This document shows, piece by piece, positions 1 through 7,166 of a stretch of 7,501 nucleotides of DNA. Below the pieces are notes generated by a model. The model ran no database searches. It was not told where the DNA came from and saw only the letters and a list, made by a program, of their open reading frames with translations. The DNA lies in contig CAKOLN010000023.1 of assembly GCA_934096075.1 (NCBI GenBank), positions 1 to 7,501 on the forward strand, given 5' to 3'. This DNA comes from an uncultured Bacilli bacterium (GTDB lineage: Bacteria; Bacillota_I; Bacilli_A; RF39; UBA660). Each line of letters opens with the position of its first letter. Within the stretch, counting starts at the first letter, position 1. The position numbers were made by a program, and so were the translations under genes.

Positions 1-1422
1 GATTTAAGGATAATATTTAATAATGGAGATGCCATAACAGGAGAAAATGTAGTAGCTGAAGATAATTGGAGTATGACCAAAACATTTAGTGTAGAAAATA
101 AATCTAATAGTACATATAAATACAATATAGTAATAAAAGATTTAATAAATACATTTAAAACAACAGGATACCTACAATATAAAATAACAAGTACAGATGG
201 TGGATATAACATGACAAGTTTTGAAGATGTACCAAAAAGAAGCACTACAACTGATACAGTACTAGCATATAGTGTATCAATAGATGAAGGAGCTACTCAA
301 AACTATACAATAACAATACAATATCCAAATGATGCGAATATAGATCAATCAGATGATATGGGGACCACATTAAGTGGAAAACTATATATATCAGAAGGAA
401 CACCAATGCCAACATTAGCTGAAGTTATGTTAAGAGATAATCCAACAATAAGTGAAAGAACAGACTTTAGTGTAACAAACACTGTAAATACCACAGGAAC
501 TATATACAAAACAAATAAAACAGAAGATGGTAGTGATGTTTACTATTACTCAGGAAATACAACAAATAACTGGGTAAAGTTTGGAGGATTCTACTGGAGA
601 ATAATAAGAACAAATGAAGATGGGAGTGTAAGACTTTTATATTCAGGGAATAGTCATGATACAATAGAAGGATATATAGGAAAAACTCAGTTTAATGAGA
701 ATTCTGAAGATCCAATGTATGTAGGATATATGTATGGAACAAGTGGTTCATTAGCAAATAACAGAACAAATACAAATGATAGTACAGTTAAAACAGCAGT
801 AGATACATGGTATGAAAATAATTTACTAGCTAATTATGATAAATATATAAGTAAGACAGCAATATATTGTAATGATAGAAGTACTCAAAACAATTCATAC
901 TCAACAAGTAGTAGGTTCTCTTATGGTGCTTCTACAAGGTTAGATACAAATAAAACACCGACATACAAATGTGGAGGAGATGGAAATGGAGGATTATTTG
1001 AAAGTACACAAGCTATAGCTGATAAATTTAGTGCAAGTACAACAGGTGGAGGAAACGGACAGCTAAAATATCCAATAGCATTAATGACTTCAGATGAATT
1101 ATATTTTGCTGGAGGAGTTTATAGGACAGAGTTGTCAAATCCTTATGCATGGTATTATACAAATAGCAAAGGAGAGTCAATTATAGGAAAGTTTTGGTGG
1201 TGGTCTTTGTCTCCTGATGTTTGGAGTGGCTTTAATGCCTTTGTGTGGGTTAGCATTGGTTCAGAAGACGGTCCTGGTTCTTTGAGCAGGTGCCTAAACG
1301 GTGTTCTGAATTACGGTTGGGTGCGTCCAACTCTTTCACTATCGTCATGTGTTGATATAAAATCTGGTAATGGAACACCAGAAAGTCCATATGAAGTAGA
1401 TTATGAAAATAGTTGTAATTAA
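1..1422 (+). CDS. Surface-type protein with C-terminal C-type-lectin-like variable domain (5' truncated), probable DGR target
   Basis: The frame is open from base 1, so the gene starts upstream of the window; the ATG at 73 is probably internal. The visible 473 residues (numbered from base 1) fall into two parts. Residues ~1-135 are Thr/Asn/Ser-rich with alternating polar and hydrophobic residues, suggesting an extracellular beta-sandwich. Residues ~190-450 contain a WVKFGGFYWRIIR segment (W191 onward), a YPIALMTSDEL segment, then FWWWSLSP (398-405), an NAFVWV stretch, and a closing GWVRPTLSL (440-448). This order of W..SP, A.V and VRP matches the formylglycine-enzyme/C-type-lectin-like fold found in DUF6273-like and DGR target proteins of gut Firmicutes. 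No C-terminal sortase or membrane anchor is visible; any N-terminal anchor lies outside the window. Binding or adhesion is inferred; no ligand can be named. A terminator overlaps the stop codon. Confidence 0.8.
   Translation, partial: DLRIIFNNGDAITGENVVAEDNWSMTKTFSVENKSNSTYKYNIVIKDLINTFKTTGYLQYKITSTDGGYNMTSFEDVPKRSTTTDTVLAYSVSIDEGATQNYTITIQYPNDANIDQSDDMGTTLSGKLYISEGTPMPTLAEVMLRDNPTISERTDFSVTNTVNTTGTIYKTNKTEDGSDVYYYSGNTTNNWVKFGGFYWRIIRTNEDGSVRLLYSGNSHDTIEGYIGKTQFNENSEDPMYVGYMYGTSGSLANNRTNTNDSTVKTAVDTWYENNLLANYDKYISKTAIYCNDRSTQNNSYSTSSRFSYGASTRLDTNKTPTYKCGGDGNGGLFESTQAIADKFSASTTGGGNGQLKYPIALMTSDELYFAGGVYRTELSNPYAWYYTNSKGESIIGKFWWWSLSPDVWSGFNAFVWVSIGSEDGPGSLSRCLNGVLNYGWVRPTLSLSSCVDIKSGNGTPESPYEVDYENSCN
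1192..1350 (+). other. Putative hypervariable (DGR VR-like) segment
   Basis: Counting by hand, 1201-1320 contains 18 A in 120 bases and 57 G+C. Flanking parts of the same gene are visibly A-dominated, with A-ending codons (ata, aca, cca). The segment covers the lectin-fold positions between FWWWSLSP and VRP that are diversified in DGR targets. Adenine-specific mutagenic retrohoming removes A from the variable copy, which would give this bias. The boundaries are approximate, because the template repeat and reverse transcriptase are not in the window. Confidence 0.6.
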
Positions 1423-1441
1423 GTCCTTATGGACTTTTTTT
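1421..1441 (+). terminator. Intrinsic terminator of the surface-protein gene
   Basis: A 6-bp stem AAGTCC/GGACTT (1421-1426 with 1431-1436) closes a TTAT loop and runs into a T tract ending at 1441. The 5' arm overlaps the TAA stop codon (1420-1422). It separates the surface gene from the rsmE operon. Confidence 0.8.
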
Positions 1442-1458
1442 CATTTATTAGGTATAAT
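1430..1458 (+). promoter_or_regulatory. Promoter of the rsmE operon, giving a near-leaderless mRNA
   Basis: The -10 is a perfect TATAAT at 1453-1458. A 17-bp spacer places a weak -35, TGGACT, at 1430-1435, inside the 3' arm of the upstream terminator. Transcription would be expected about 7 bases after the -10, that is at or next to the rsmE ATG at 1465. No Shine-Dalgarno sequence fits between the -10 and the ATG. Confidence 0.65.
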
Positions 1459-1464
1459 TTAGTC

Positions 1465-2169
1465 ATGCAACAATATTTTAGTAAAAAGAAAATTAATAAT
1501 ATATTATACTTAGAAGATAATGATTTACATCACATTAAAAATGTAATGAGGTTTAAATGTGGAGAAAAAGTTATCGTAAATTATGAAGGAATATCTTATA
1601 TGTGTGAACTTATGAATGATTTAGTAAGTGCTAAAGTTGAAAGTATATACAAATCTAATGTTGAAACGTACATTCATGCTTATATACCAATATTAACTGA
1701 AGAAAAGATGAGCTTCATATTTGAAAAAGGAACTGAAATGGGTGTAAGTGAATTTACACCAGTTAATTTTGAAAGATGTAAATTTAAACTTGATAAAACT
1801 AAAGAAGAAAAGAAAATAATTAGATGGAAAAGAATTGTTAAAGAAGCTAGTGAACAATCTAGAAGAATTATAATTCCTAAAATAAATAGCATAATAAATG
1901 TTAAGGACATATGTAAATGCGAGGGCGTAAATATTTTGTGTTCACTTGACAAAGAAAATGTAAAAAGTATTAAAAAGGTGTTAAATGAAGAGTCAATATG
2001 TGATAAAATAAATTTAGTATTTGGACCGGAAGGTGGAATATCTAAAACAGAAGAAAATTATCTAGAAAATATTGGATTTACAAAAACTTCTTTAGGCCCG
2101 AATGTATTAAGAACAGAAACTGTTATTATTAACGTATGTTCTGTTATAAATTATGTAAAGGGTGAATAA
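1465..2169 (+). CDS. rsmE: 16S rRNA (uracil1498-N3)-methyltransferase RsmE
   Basis: This 234-residue protein matches the usual RsmE length and architecture. RsmE uses S-adenosylmethionine to methylate N3 of U1498 in 16S rRNA of the 30S subunit. The N-terminal PUA-like part carries LHHIKNVMR (21-29). The SPOUT domain shows EKGTEMGVSEFTPV (87-100), an EASEQSRR..IP stretch (127-138), GPEGG (187-191) and LGPNVLRTET (210-219); the last two form the knotted SAM-binding site. The start at 1465 is chosen because RsmE proteins begin with M-Q-x-Y-F. An in-frame ATG at 1429 lies inside the terminator loop and upstream of the -10 box, so it would not be on this transcript. It is the first gene of a four-gene operon, two bases before the next start. 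The rsmE-mtaB pairing is as in Bacillus (yqeU-yqeV), here with one gene inserted. Confidence 0.93.
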   Translation: MQQYFSKKKINNILYLEDNDLHHIKNVMRFKCGEKVIVNYEGISYMCELMNDLVSAKVESIYKSNVETYIHAYIPILTEEKMSFIFEKGTEMGVSEFTPVNFERCKFKLDKTKEEKKIIRWKRIVKEASEQSRRIIIPKINSIINVKDICKCEGVNILCSLDKENVKSIKKVLNEESICDKINLVFGPEGGISKTEENYLENIGFTKTSLGPNVLRTETVIINVCSVINYVKGE

Positions 2170-2171
2170 GT

Positions 2172-2801
2172 ATGAGTAGTGGAATTAGTAATTTTGTGGA
2201 TTTATTATTGAAGGGAGATTTTTTCTTAATATTTTTACTTGTTGTAGTAATTATAATTATATCTTCAATAATTTATTTAATAAAACTTCAGATTAATGAT
2301 AAAATGTATTATGAGGATGATGACTTTGATTTTGAAATAGAAGATGATAAAGAAGTTACTAATTCTATAAAAGAAGAAGTTAAAGACAAAGAGGAAAAAG
2401 TAATAAAACAAGAAAAGTTTGATTTTGATAAAACTGAACCTAAAAAAGATTATATACAAAGTTATGAGGATGAACAGGAAGAACTTGCGATTATTAGTGC
2501 TTCTGAACTTGAAAAAAGATTACAAGATATGAAAAACAATAATACTTATGATAGTCATGAAAAAGAAATAGAAGAATATGAGCAAGAACAAGAAAATAAG
2601 GCTATTATTAGTTATGAGGAACTTTTAAAAAGAGCCAGTGCTAATACTATAAGTTATGAAAGTGAAGAGGATTTGGGAGGTATTAAGATAGGTAAAGTTG
2701 ATACCAAGAGCATAGAAACTTATAGTGAAACTAATGATAAACCTTATTATAAAGAAGAAGCATTTTTACAAAGCTTAAAAGAATTCAGGAGGGCATTATA
2801 A
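2172..2801 (+). CDS. Uncharacterised single-pass membrane protein with acidic cytoplasmic tail
   Basis: I do not recognise this 209-residue protein. Residues ~17-38 form one strongly hydrophobic helix (LIFLLVVVIIIISSIIYLI), followed by Lys and then a long Glu/Asp/Lys-rich tail, so a membrane anchor with a largely disordered cytoplasmic region is likely. The tail holds two copies of a short motif 38 residues apart: EQEELAIISASELEKR (101-116) and EQENKAIISYEELLKR (139-154), identical at 11 of 16 positions. Such spaced helical motifs can be docking sites, but this is inference. An AAGG stretch at about 2158-2161 gives a usable ribosome binding site. The stop codon overlaps the mtaB start by one base (TAATG), which implies translational coupling. 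It sits between rsmE and mtaB, two genes that are commonly neighbours; no catalytic motif is visible. Confidence 0.85.
   Translation: MSSGISNFVDLLLKGDFFLIFLLVVVIIIISSIIYLIKLQINDKMYYEDDDFDFEIEDDKEVTNSIKEEVKDKEEKVIKQEKFDFDKTEPKKDYIQSYEDEQEELAIISASELEKRLQDMKNNNTYDSHEKEIEEYEQEQENKAIISYEELLKRASANTISYESEEDLGGIKIGKVDTKSIETYSETNDKPYYKEEAFLQSLKEFRRAL
2787..2793 (+). promoter_or_regulatory. Strong Shine-Dalgarno site of mtaB
   Basis: AGGAGGG lies 7 bases before the ATG at 2801, inside the last codons of the membrane-protein gene. It fixes the mtaB start and is the strongest ribosome binding site in the operon. Confidence 0.85.
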
Positions 2802-4063
2802 TGACATTTAATATTAAAACATTAGGATGTAAAGTAAATACTTATGAAAGTGAATATATCTATAGCCTTTTTATTAAAAAAGGCTATGTTTTTAGTGAAA
2901 AAGATGCTGATATATATGTAGTTAATACATGTACTGTAACTAATCAAAGTGATAGAAAAAGTAGACAAGTTATACATAGTATAAGAAGGGATCATCCTAA
3001 ATCTATTATAATTGTATGTGGTTGTTACGTACAAAATTGTTATCAAACAAATAAATTAGATGAAATAGATGCAGATATAATTATAGGTAATAAAGATAAA
3101 AGTAAGATTTTAGATTACTTAGAAGATTATTTAAAAAATAGAAATAAAATAACTTATTTTTATGATATGAATAAAATTGAATTTGAAGATATGGAAATAG
3201 AACATGTTCATAATAGAACCAGAGCTTATATTAAAATAGAAGATGGATGTGAGAATTTCTGTACTTATTGTATTATTCCTTATGTAAGAGGATGCGTTAG
3301 AAGTAAAAAACATGAGAAAGTAATTGAAGAAGCAAGAACTTTAGTTAATCATGGACATAAAGAAATAGTATTAACTGGAATTCATACTGGACATTATGTA
3401 GATGGAGATTATGACTTTGCAGATTTATTAAATGATTTATCAAAGATAGAAGGTTTAATTAGAATAAGAATATCTTCAATAGAAATAAATGAACTTAATG
3501 AAAAAGTTTTAGAAGTAATTAAAAATAATGATAATATCGTACCGCATTTTCATGTACCGCTTCAATCAGGTTGTGATAAAACCTTAAGACTAATGAATAG
3601 AAGATACAATAAAGAATTTTTTAAAAGTAAATTAGAAGAAATAAGAAAAATTAAACCTAATGTTAGTTTTACAACAGATGTAATCGTTGGATTTCCTACT
3701 GAAACAGATGAAATGCATAAAGAATCTTTAGAATTTATAAATGAATGTAAGTTTACAAGAGTACATGCTTTCCCATATAGTGATAGATATGGAACATCTG
3801 CGAGTAAAATGAATGGTAAAGTAGATGGTAATATTAAAAAGCAAAGAGTTAGAGAACTAATAGAATTATCTAATAAACTAGAAAAAGAATTTAATAGTAA
3901 GTTTATAAATAAAACTTTACCTGTATTATTTGAAGAAGAAAAAGATGGCTTTTTTATAGGACATACTCCAAACTTTATTAAAATAAAAACTAAAGGTAAT
4001 TATAAAATAAATGAAATATATGATGTAACATTAACTGAAGAAAACATAGTAAATGGTGAATAA
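2801..4063 (+). CDS. mtaB: tRNA (N6-threonylcarbamoyladenosine37-C2)-methylthiotransferase MtaB
   Basis: This 420-residue radical-SAM enzyme inserts a methylthio group at C2 of t6A37 to form ms2t6A in tRNAs reading ANN codons. The N-terminal UPF0004 domain has the three cluster-binding cysteines, C10 (TLGCKVN), C44 (VNTCTVT) and C75 (CGCY), for the auxiliary [4Fe-4S] cluster. The radical-SAM CxxxCxxC motif is C150, C154, C157 (DGCENFCTYCIIPYVRG). A short C-terminal TRAM-like RNA-binding segment occupies roughly 365-418. The TLGCKVNTYES opening and the GHTPN-type TRAM ending fit MtaB (B. subtilis YqeV) better than MiaB or RimO. Its start overlaps the upstream stop codon, and it is followed after one base by the transglutaminase-like gene. 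The family assignment is firm; only the substrate call within the methylthiotransferase family rests on motif similarity. Confidence 0.93.
   Translation: MTFNIKTLGCKVNTYESEYIYSLFIKKGYVFSEKDADIYVVNTCTVTNQSDRKSRQVIHSIRRDHPKSIIIVCGCYVQNCYQTNKLDEIDADIIIGNKDKSKILDYLEDYLKNRNKITYFYDMNKIEFEDMEIEHVHNRTRAYIKIEDGCENFCTYCIIPYVRGCVRSKKHEKVIEEARTLVNHGHKEIVLTGIHTGHYVDGDYDFADLLNDLSKIEGLIRIRISSIEINELNEKVLEVIKNNDNIVPHFHVPLQSGCDKTLRLMNRRYNKEFFKSKLEEIRKIKPNVSFTTDVIVGFPTETDEMHKESLEFINECKFTRVHAFPYSDRYGTSASKMNGKVDGNIKKQRVRELIELSNKLEKEFNSKFINKTLPVLFEEEKDGFFIGHTPNFIKIKTKGNYKINEIYDVTLTEENIVNGE
2862..2893 (+). other. Terminator-like hairpin inside the mtaB coding sequence
   Basis: ATAGCCTTTTT (2862-2872) and AAAAAGGCTAT (2877-2887) form a perfect 11-bp stem with loop ATTA. 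One G follows, then five T (2889-2893). It covers mtaB codons ~21-29. The stem has only three G-C pairs, so termination may be weak. Confidence 0.4.
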
Positions 4064-4064
4064 T

Positions 4065-5645
4065 ATGGAAAAATATTTAGATTATTTTAACTTTAACGAT
4101 GAGTCATTTTCAATATATCCTTATGATGCAAATGAGCCATTTATTAAAATGATGGAAGAAAATTCTATAGAAGAATATGATTTACAAGAATTATTATCTT
4201 CAAAAGAATTCTTTGATTTATTAAAAACTAAAATACCAAAAACAATAAAAAAATTAGAAATACCATTTGACTATATAAAATATGATTTTGAGTTTCTAAA
4301 AGAGTTTCCTAATTTAACAGAATTAAATATTACTAGTTATGGTAATCTAGACTATGATATTATTAAAAGAATACAAGCAGAAACTAATATTAAGAATATG
4401 AATGCTAGTATATTTACATTATTTTCTTATAGAGAATTGATGAAAAGAGATAATTATACTATCACTACTGGTGGATTTGATTGTATCTTTTATAAAGATT
4501 TACAAATAATTAGTACTATGCAAGGTGGTAACGATTACATTAATATTTATACTAAAAAGATAGATAAAGAAACAATTGAAAAGTTAAGTTCTGTAATTAA
4601 AGATAAAAAAATATATAAAGTAGATATTTATGAGGGAAAAAATGAAATTTATATAGAATTTATTAATGATGAAGAAGTCAATGTAAAAGTTTCTGGTAAT
4701 GAAGAATTATTATTAAGAACGTATAATTATTTAAGTAGTAAATATAAAATCAATAAGTGTGTTTATAAGAATTCGTCAATATTAAATCATGGTGTAGATA
4801 AATTAGATATTATTAATAATGAGTGTGACTTAAAAATAATTTATGATATAGAAGAAGTGAATTATGAAGAATATAAAGGATTATATGAAGCTGTTAAATA
4901 TTATAGGAGATTAATTAATGAAAATAATTTGAGTCCAGTAGAAAAAGTAATGTATGCTTATGATATAATGAAAACTTTTCCGTATAATGAAAGTATAAAA
5001 GATGCATTTGACTCAAGAGATCCACATAGAATAGTAGAAACTGGTAATATTGTGTGTGTTGGATATAGTGATATGTTAAAAGTAATACTTAATGGATTAG
5101 ATGAAAATATAAAAGTTATGAATTTAGTAGTAACAGGTTATGATAAGCAACAAGATGTAAAATATAATCATGCAAGAAATATAATTAGAATAGATGATGA
5201 CAAATATAATATGCATGGAATATATTCAGTAGATGTAACATGGGATAGTGTTAAAAAGAATAAAGAAGGAAAATTAGGTGAGGATTATACAGCACTAGAT
5301 TTGTATACTCACTTTTTGATACCTTTAACCAAAGATGAATATAGTAAAATATACTCTTATGAAGATGAACCACATGTAGAAGGTGTATTTACTAGTGAAA
5401 AATTTTATGGGTATGATAAATTATTTAATCAAAAAATAAATAAAGAAATATTAGATAGATATTTAAATGTTGAAAGACCTAGTTTAGAAATGTTTATTAG
5501 TATGCTCACTAAAGTAAGATTAAGTGAAGGATTTACTAAAGAACAAATTAATGATGAAATAAAAAAAGTTATAGAAAAAAATAATATTGCGGTTGAAGAA
5601 GCTAAGAAAAATGATATTTATGAAGAATTCTTTAAATCAAAATAA
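4065..5645 (+). CDS. Uncharacterised protein with C-terminal transglutaminase-like cysteine domain
   Basis: This is a 526-residue protein from the ATG at 4065. The ATG at 4053 is in frame but lies inside mtaB and has a poorer upstream sequence; 4065 follows the mtaB stop by one base and has GGTGA five bases before it. The C-terminal half resembles the transglutaminase-like/papain-fold superfamily: a helical LSPVEKVMYAYDIMKTFPYN lead-in (from 289), GNIVCVGYSDMLKVIL with nucleophile candidate C331, NHARNIIRIDDDKYNMHG with H369, and YSVDVTWD with D390, the expected Cys-His-Asp order and spacing. The N-terminal half has a short leucine-rich-repeat-like stretch (~57-95, FPNLTELNI) and no known domain. 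No signal peptide or membrane helix is visible, so it is probably cytoplasmic. It could be a protease, a deamidase or a cross-linking enzyme; the substrate is unknown. It is last in the rsmE operon. Confidence 0.8.
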   Translation: MEKYLDYFNFNDESFSIYPYDANEPFIKMMEENSIEEYDLQELLSSKEFFDLLKTKIPKTIKKLEIPFDYIKYDFEFLKEFPNLTELNITSYGNLDYDIIKRIQAETNIKNMNASIFTLFSYRELMKRDNYTITTGGFDCIFYKDLQIISTMQGGNDYINIYTKKIDKETIEKLSSVIKDKKIYKVDIYEGKNEIYIEFINDEEVNVKVSGNEELLLRTYNYLSSKYKINKCVYKNSSILNHGVDKLDIINNECDLKIIYDIEEVNYEEYKGLYEAVKYYRRLINENNLSPVEKVMYAYDIMKTFPYNESIKDAFDSRDPHRIVETGNIVCVGYSDMLKVILNGLDENIKVMNLVVTGYDKQQDVKYNHARNIIRIDDDKYNMHGIYSVDVTWDSVKKNKEGKLGEDYTALDLYTHFLIPLTKDEYSKIYSYEDEPHVEGVFTSEKFYGYDKLFNQKINKEILDRYLNVERPSLEMFISMLTKVRLSEGFTKEQINDEIKKVIEKNNIAVEEAKKNDIYEEFFKSK

Positions 5646-5646
5646 A

Positions 5647-5675
5647 TTGACTAAACAAAAAAATTATTTTAAAAT
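5647..5675 (+). promoter_or_regulatory. cysS promoter
   Basis: TTGACT (5647-5652), a 17-bp spacer, and TAAAAT (5670-5675). Transcription would start near 5682, leaving a leader of about 15 bases. That is too short for a T-box or other riboswitch. No terminator is evident between the preceding stop at 5645 and this promoter, so read-through from the operon is possible. Confidence 0.7.
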
Positions 5676-5684
5676 TTAGATAAG

Positions 5685-5689
5685 AGGAG
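5685..5689 (+). promoter_or_regulatory. cysS Shine-Dalgarno site deciding the start
   Basis: AGGAG is 7 bases before the ATG at 5697 but only 4 bases before the adjacent ATG at 5694. The spacing favours the second ATG, giving the family-typical start MKLYNS. Confidence 0.7.
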
Positions 5690-5696
5690 TGATATG

Positions 5697-7073
5697 ATGA
5701 AATTATATAATTCACTAAATAAAAAAGTAGAAGAGTTTATTCCATATGGAGATATAGTTAAAATGTATTCATGTGGACCTACTGTATATTATTATCCTCA
5801 TATAGGTAATATGAGAAGTTATATTTTTATGGATTCTTTAAGAAGAACATTAAAGTATGCTGACTATAAAATTGAAGGAGTAATGAATATTACTGATGTA
5901 GGTCATTTAACAAGTGATGCAGACACTGGTGAAGATAAGATGGAAGTAGCTAGTAAAAGAGAAAATAAAACTCCATTAGAAATAGCTGAATATTATACTA
6001 ATATATTTATGGATAATGCTAGTAAATTAAATATAGATATGCCTGAACATATAACTAAAGCTACAGAATATATTCCTAAGATGATTGAATTTATAAAAAG
6101 ACTTGAAGAAAAAGGTTATACATATATGACTAAGGATGGATTATATTTTGATACTATGAAATTTAAAGGTTATGGTAAACTTAGTAATAAAGATATGACA
6201 GAAAAGGGTGTAGCAAGAATCGAAGAAAATGATGAGAAAAAGCATCCGTTTGATTTTGCTTTATGGAAGTTTGTAGAACCTAATCATATTATGAAATGGG
6301 ATAGTCCTTGGGGAGTAGGATGTCCAGGATGGCATATAGAATGTTCTGTTATGAGTACAGATATATTAGGGGAGCATATAGATATACATACTGGCGGAAT
6401 AGATCATAAGACAGTTCATCATGAAAATGAAATTGCTCAAAATGATGCTTGTATGGGACATGAAGTAGTTAAATGCTGGATGCATTGTGCTTTCTTACAA
6501 GTAGATGGTGGAAAGATGAGTAAGAGTTTAAATAATATTTATACTATTGAAGATTTAGAAAAAAAAGGTTATTCTCCAATGGACTTTAAATATTTTGTTC
6601 TTAATACTCATTATAGTAAACCACTTAACTTTACTTTTGATAGTATTTCTGCTTCTAAATCTGCTAGAAATAAATTAATGAGACAACTACAAGTACATAA
6701 AAACTCTACAATTAAAACAGATGAAAATGTATTAAATGACTATAGAAATAAATTTAATGAAGCAATTGAAAATGATTTAAATACACCACTTGCGATTGGT
6801 GTTATATGGACAATGTTAAAAGAAAATCCTAGTATGGATATTTACAATTTAATAATTGATTTTGATAAGGCTTTAGGATTAAAATTAGATGAAGTAGTTG
6901 AAGAAACTAAAGAAGAAATTCCAGAATATATTAAAGAATTAGCAATCAAAAGAGCTGAAGCTAAAAAAAATAAAGACTTTACCTTAGCAGATTCTTTAAG
7001 AAATGAAATAATAAGTAATGGATATAGTGTATTAGATACAAGAGAAGGATATACTATTGAAAAAATAAATTAA
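5697..7073 (+). CDS. cysS: Cysteinyl-tRNA synthetase
   Basis: This 458-residue class I synthetase charges tRNA-Cys with cysteine. The HIGH signature is H35-I-G-N38 and the KMSKS loop is 273-277. The likely zinc ligands that select cysteine are C26 (YSCGPTVY), C216 (GWHIECSVM), H241 and E245 (HHENE). The C-terminal end has the usual DALR-like helical region followed by a short tail. The gene is monocistronic with its own promoter; the alternative start is 5694. Two segments differ from the common bacterial form: NITDVGHLTSDADTGEDK (64-81) replaces the usual NITDIDDKII, and GGIDHKTVHHENE (233-245) replaces GG.DL.FPHHENE. From memory, these match a minority subfamily seen in Patescibacteria and some archaea; this needs a tree. 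All catalytic motifs are intact, so it should be functional. Confidence 0.95.
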   Translation: MKLYNSLNKKVEEFIPYGDIVKMYSCGPTVYYYPHIGNMRSYIFMDSLRRTLKYADYKIEGVMNITDVGHLTSDADTGEDKMEVASKRENKTPLEIAEYYTNIFMDNASKLNIDMPEHITKATEYIPKMIEFIKRLEEKGYTYMTKDGLYFDTMKFKGYGKLSNKDMTEKGVARIEENDEKKHPFDFALWKFVEPNHIMKWDSPWGVGCPGWHIECSVMSTDILGEHIDIHTGGIDHKTVHHENEIAQNDACMGHEVVKCWMHCAFLQVDGGKMSKSLNNIYTIEDLEKKGYSPMDFKYFVLNTHYSKPLNFTFDSISASKSARNKLMRQLQVHKNSTIKTDENVLNDYRNKFNEAIENDLNTPLAIGVIWTMLKENPSMDIYNLIIDFDKALGLKLDEVVEETKEEIPEYIKELAIKRAEAKKNKDFTLADSLRNEIISNGYSVLDTREGYTIEKIN

Positions 7074-7085
7074 ATTTGTTATAAT
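7057..7085 (+). promoter_or_regulatory. Promoter within the 3' end of cysS
   Basis: TTGAAA (7057-7062), a 17-bp spacer, and a perfect TATAAT (7080-7085). The -35 lies in the last cysS codons. The predicted start near 7092 falls one base before a 5-bp hairpin (GCAAG/CTTGC, 7093-7106). Confidence 0.55.
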
Positions 7086-7120
7086 GTATTTAGCAAGAGA
7101 ACTTGCATATAATAAAAAAG

Positions 7121-7151
7121 GAACATTTAATTTAACACGTTAAGTGTCACC
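7121..7151 (+). repeat. Inverted repeat, left arm
   Basis: It contains GAACATTTAATTT (7121-7133), an extra AACAC (7134-7138), then GTTAAGTGTCACC (7139-7151). Apart from the 5-base insertion and one A/G difference, it is the reverse complement of 7317-7342. Confidence 0.8.
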
Positions 7152-7166
7152 TTAATTTTAGGGTTT

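Noticed and set aside
1429..1464. Upstream ATG giving a 12-residue longer RsmE
   Set aside because: It starts inside the terminator loop and upstream of the -10 box, and RsmE proteins normally begin at the M-Q-x-Y-F sequence found at 1465.
1680..1952. 90-residue minus-strand open frame
   Set aside because: It lies wholly inside rsmE, and the plus-strand frame there has firm family motifs. The same applies to minus-strand frames at 2277-2459, 2822-3046 and 3131-3313.
4053..4064. Earlier start for the transglutaminase-like protein
   Set aside because: The ATG at 4065 has a better-placed GGTGA site and directly follows the mtaB stop codon, the same junction style as rsmE to the membrane-protein gene.
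5646..5696. T-box or other riboswitch before cysS
   Set aside because: Only about 50 bases separate the genes, and the promoter leaves a ~15-base leader, too short for a T-box.
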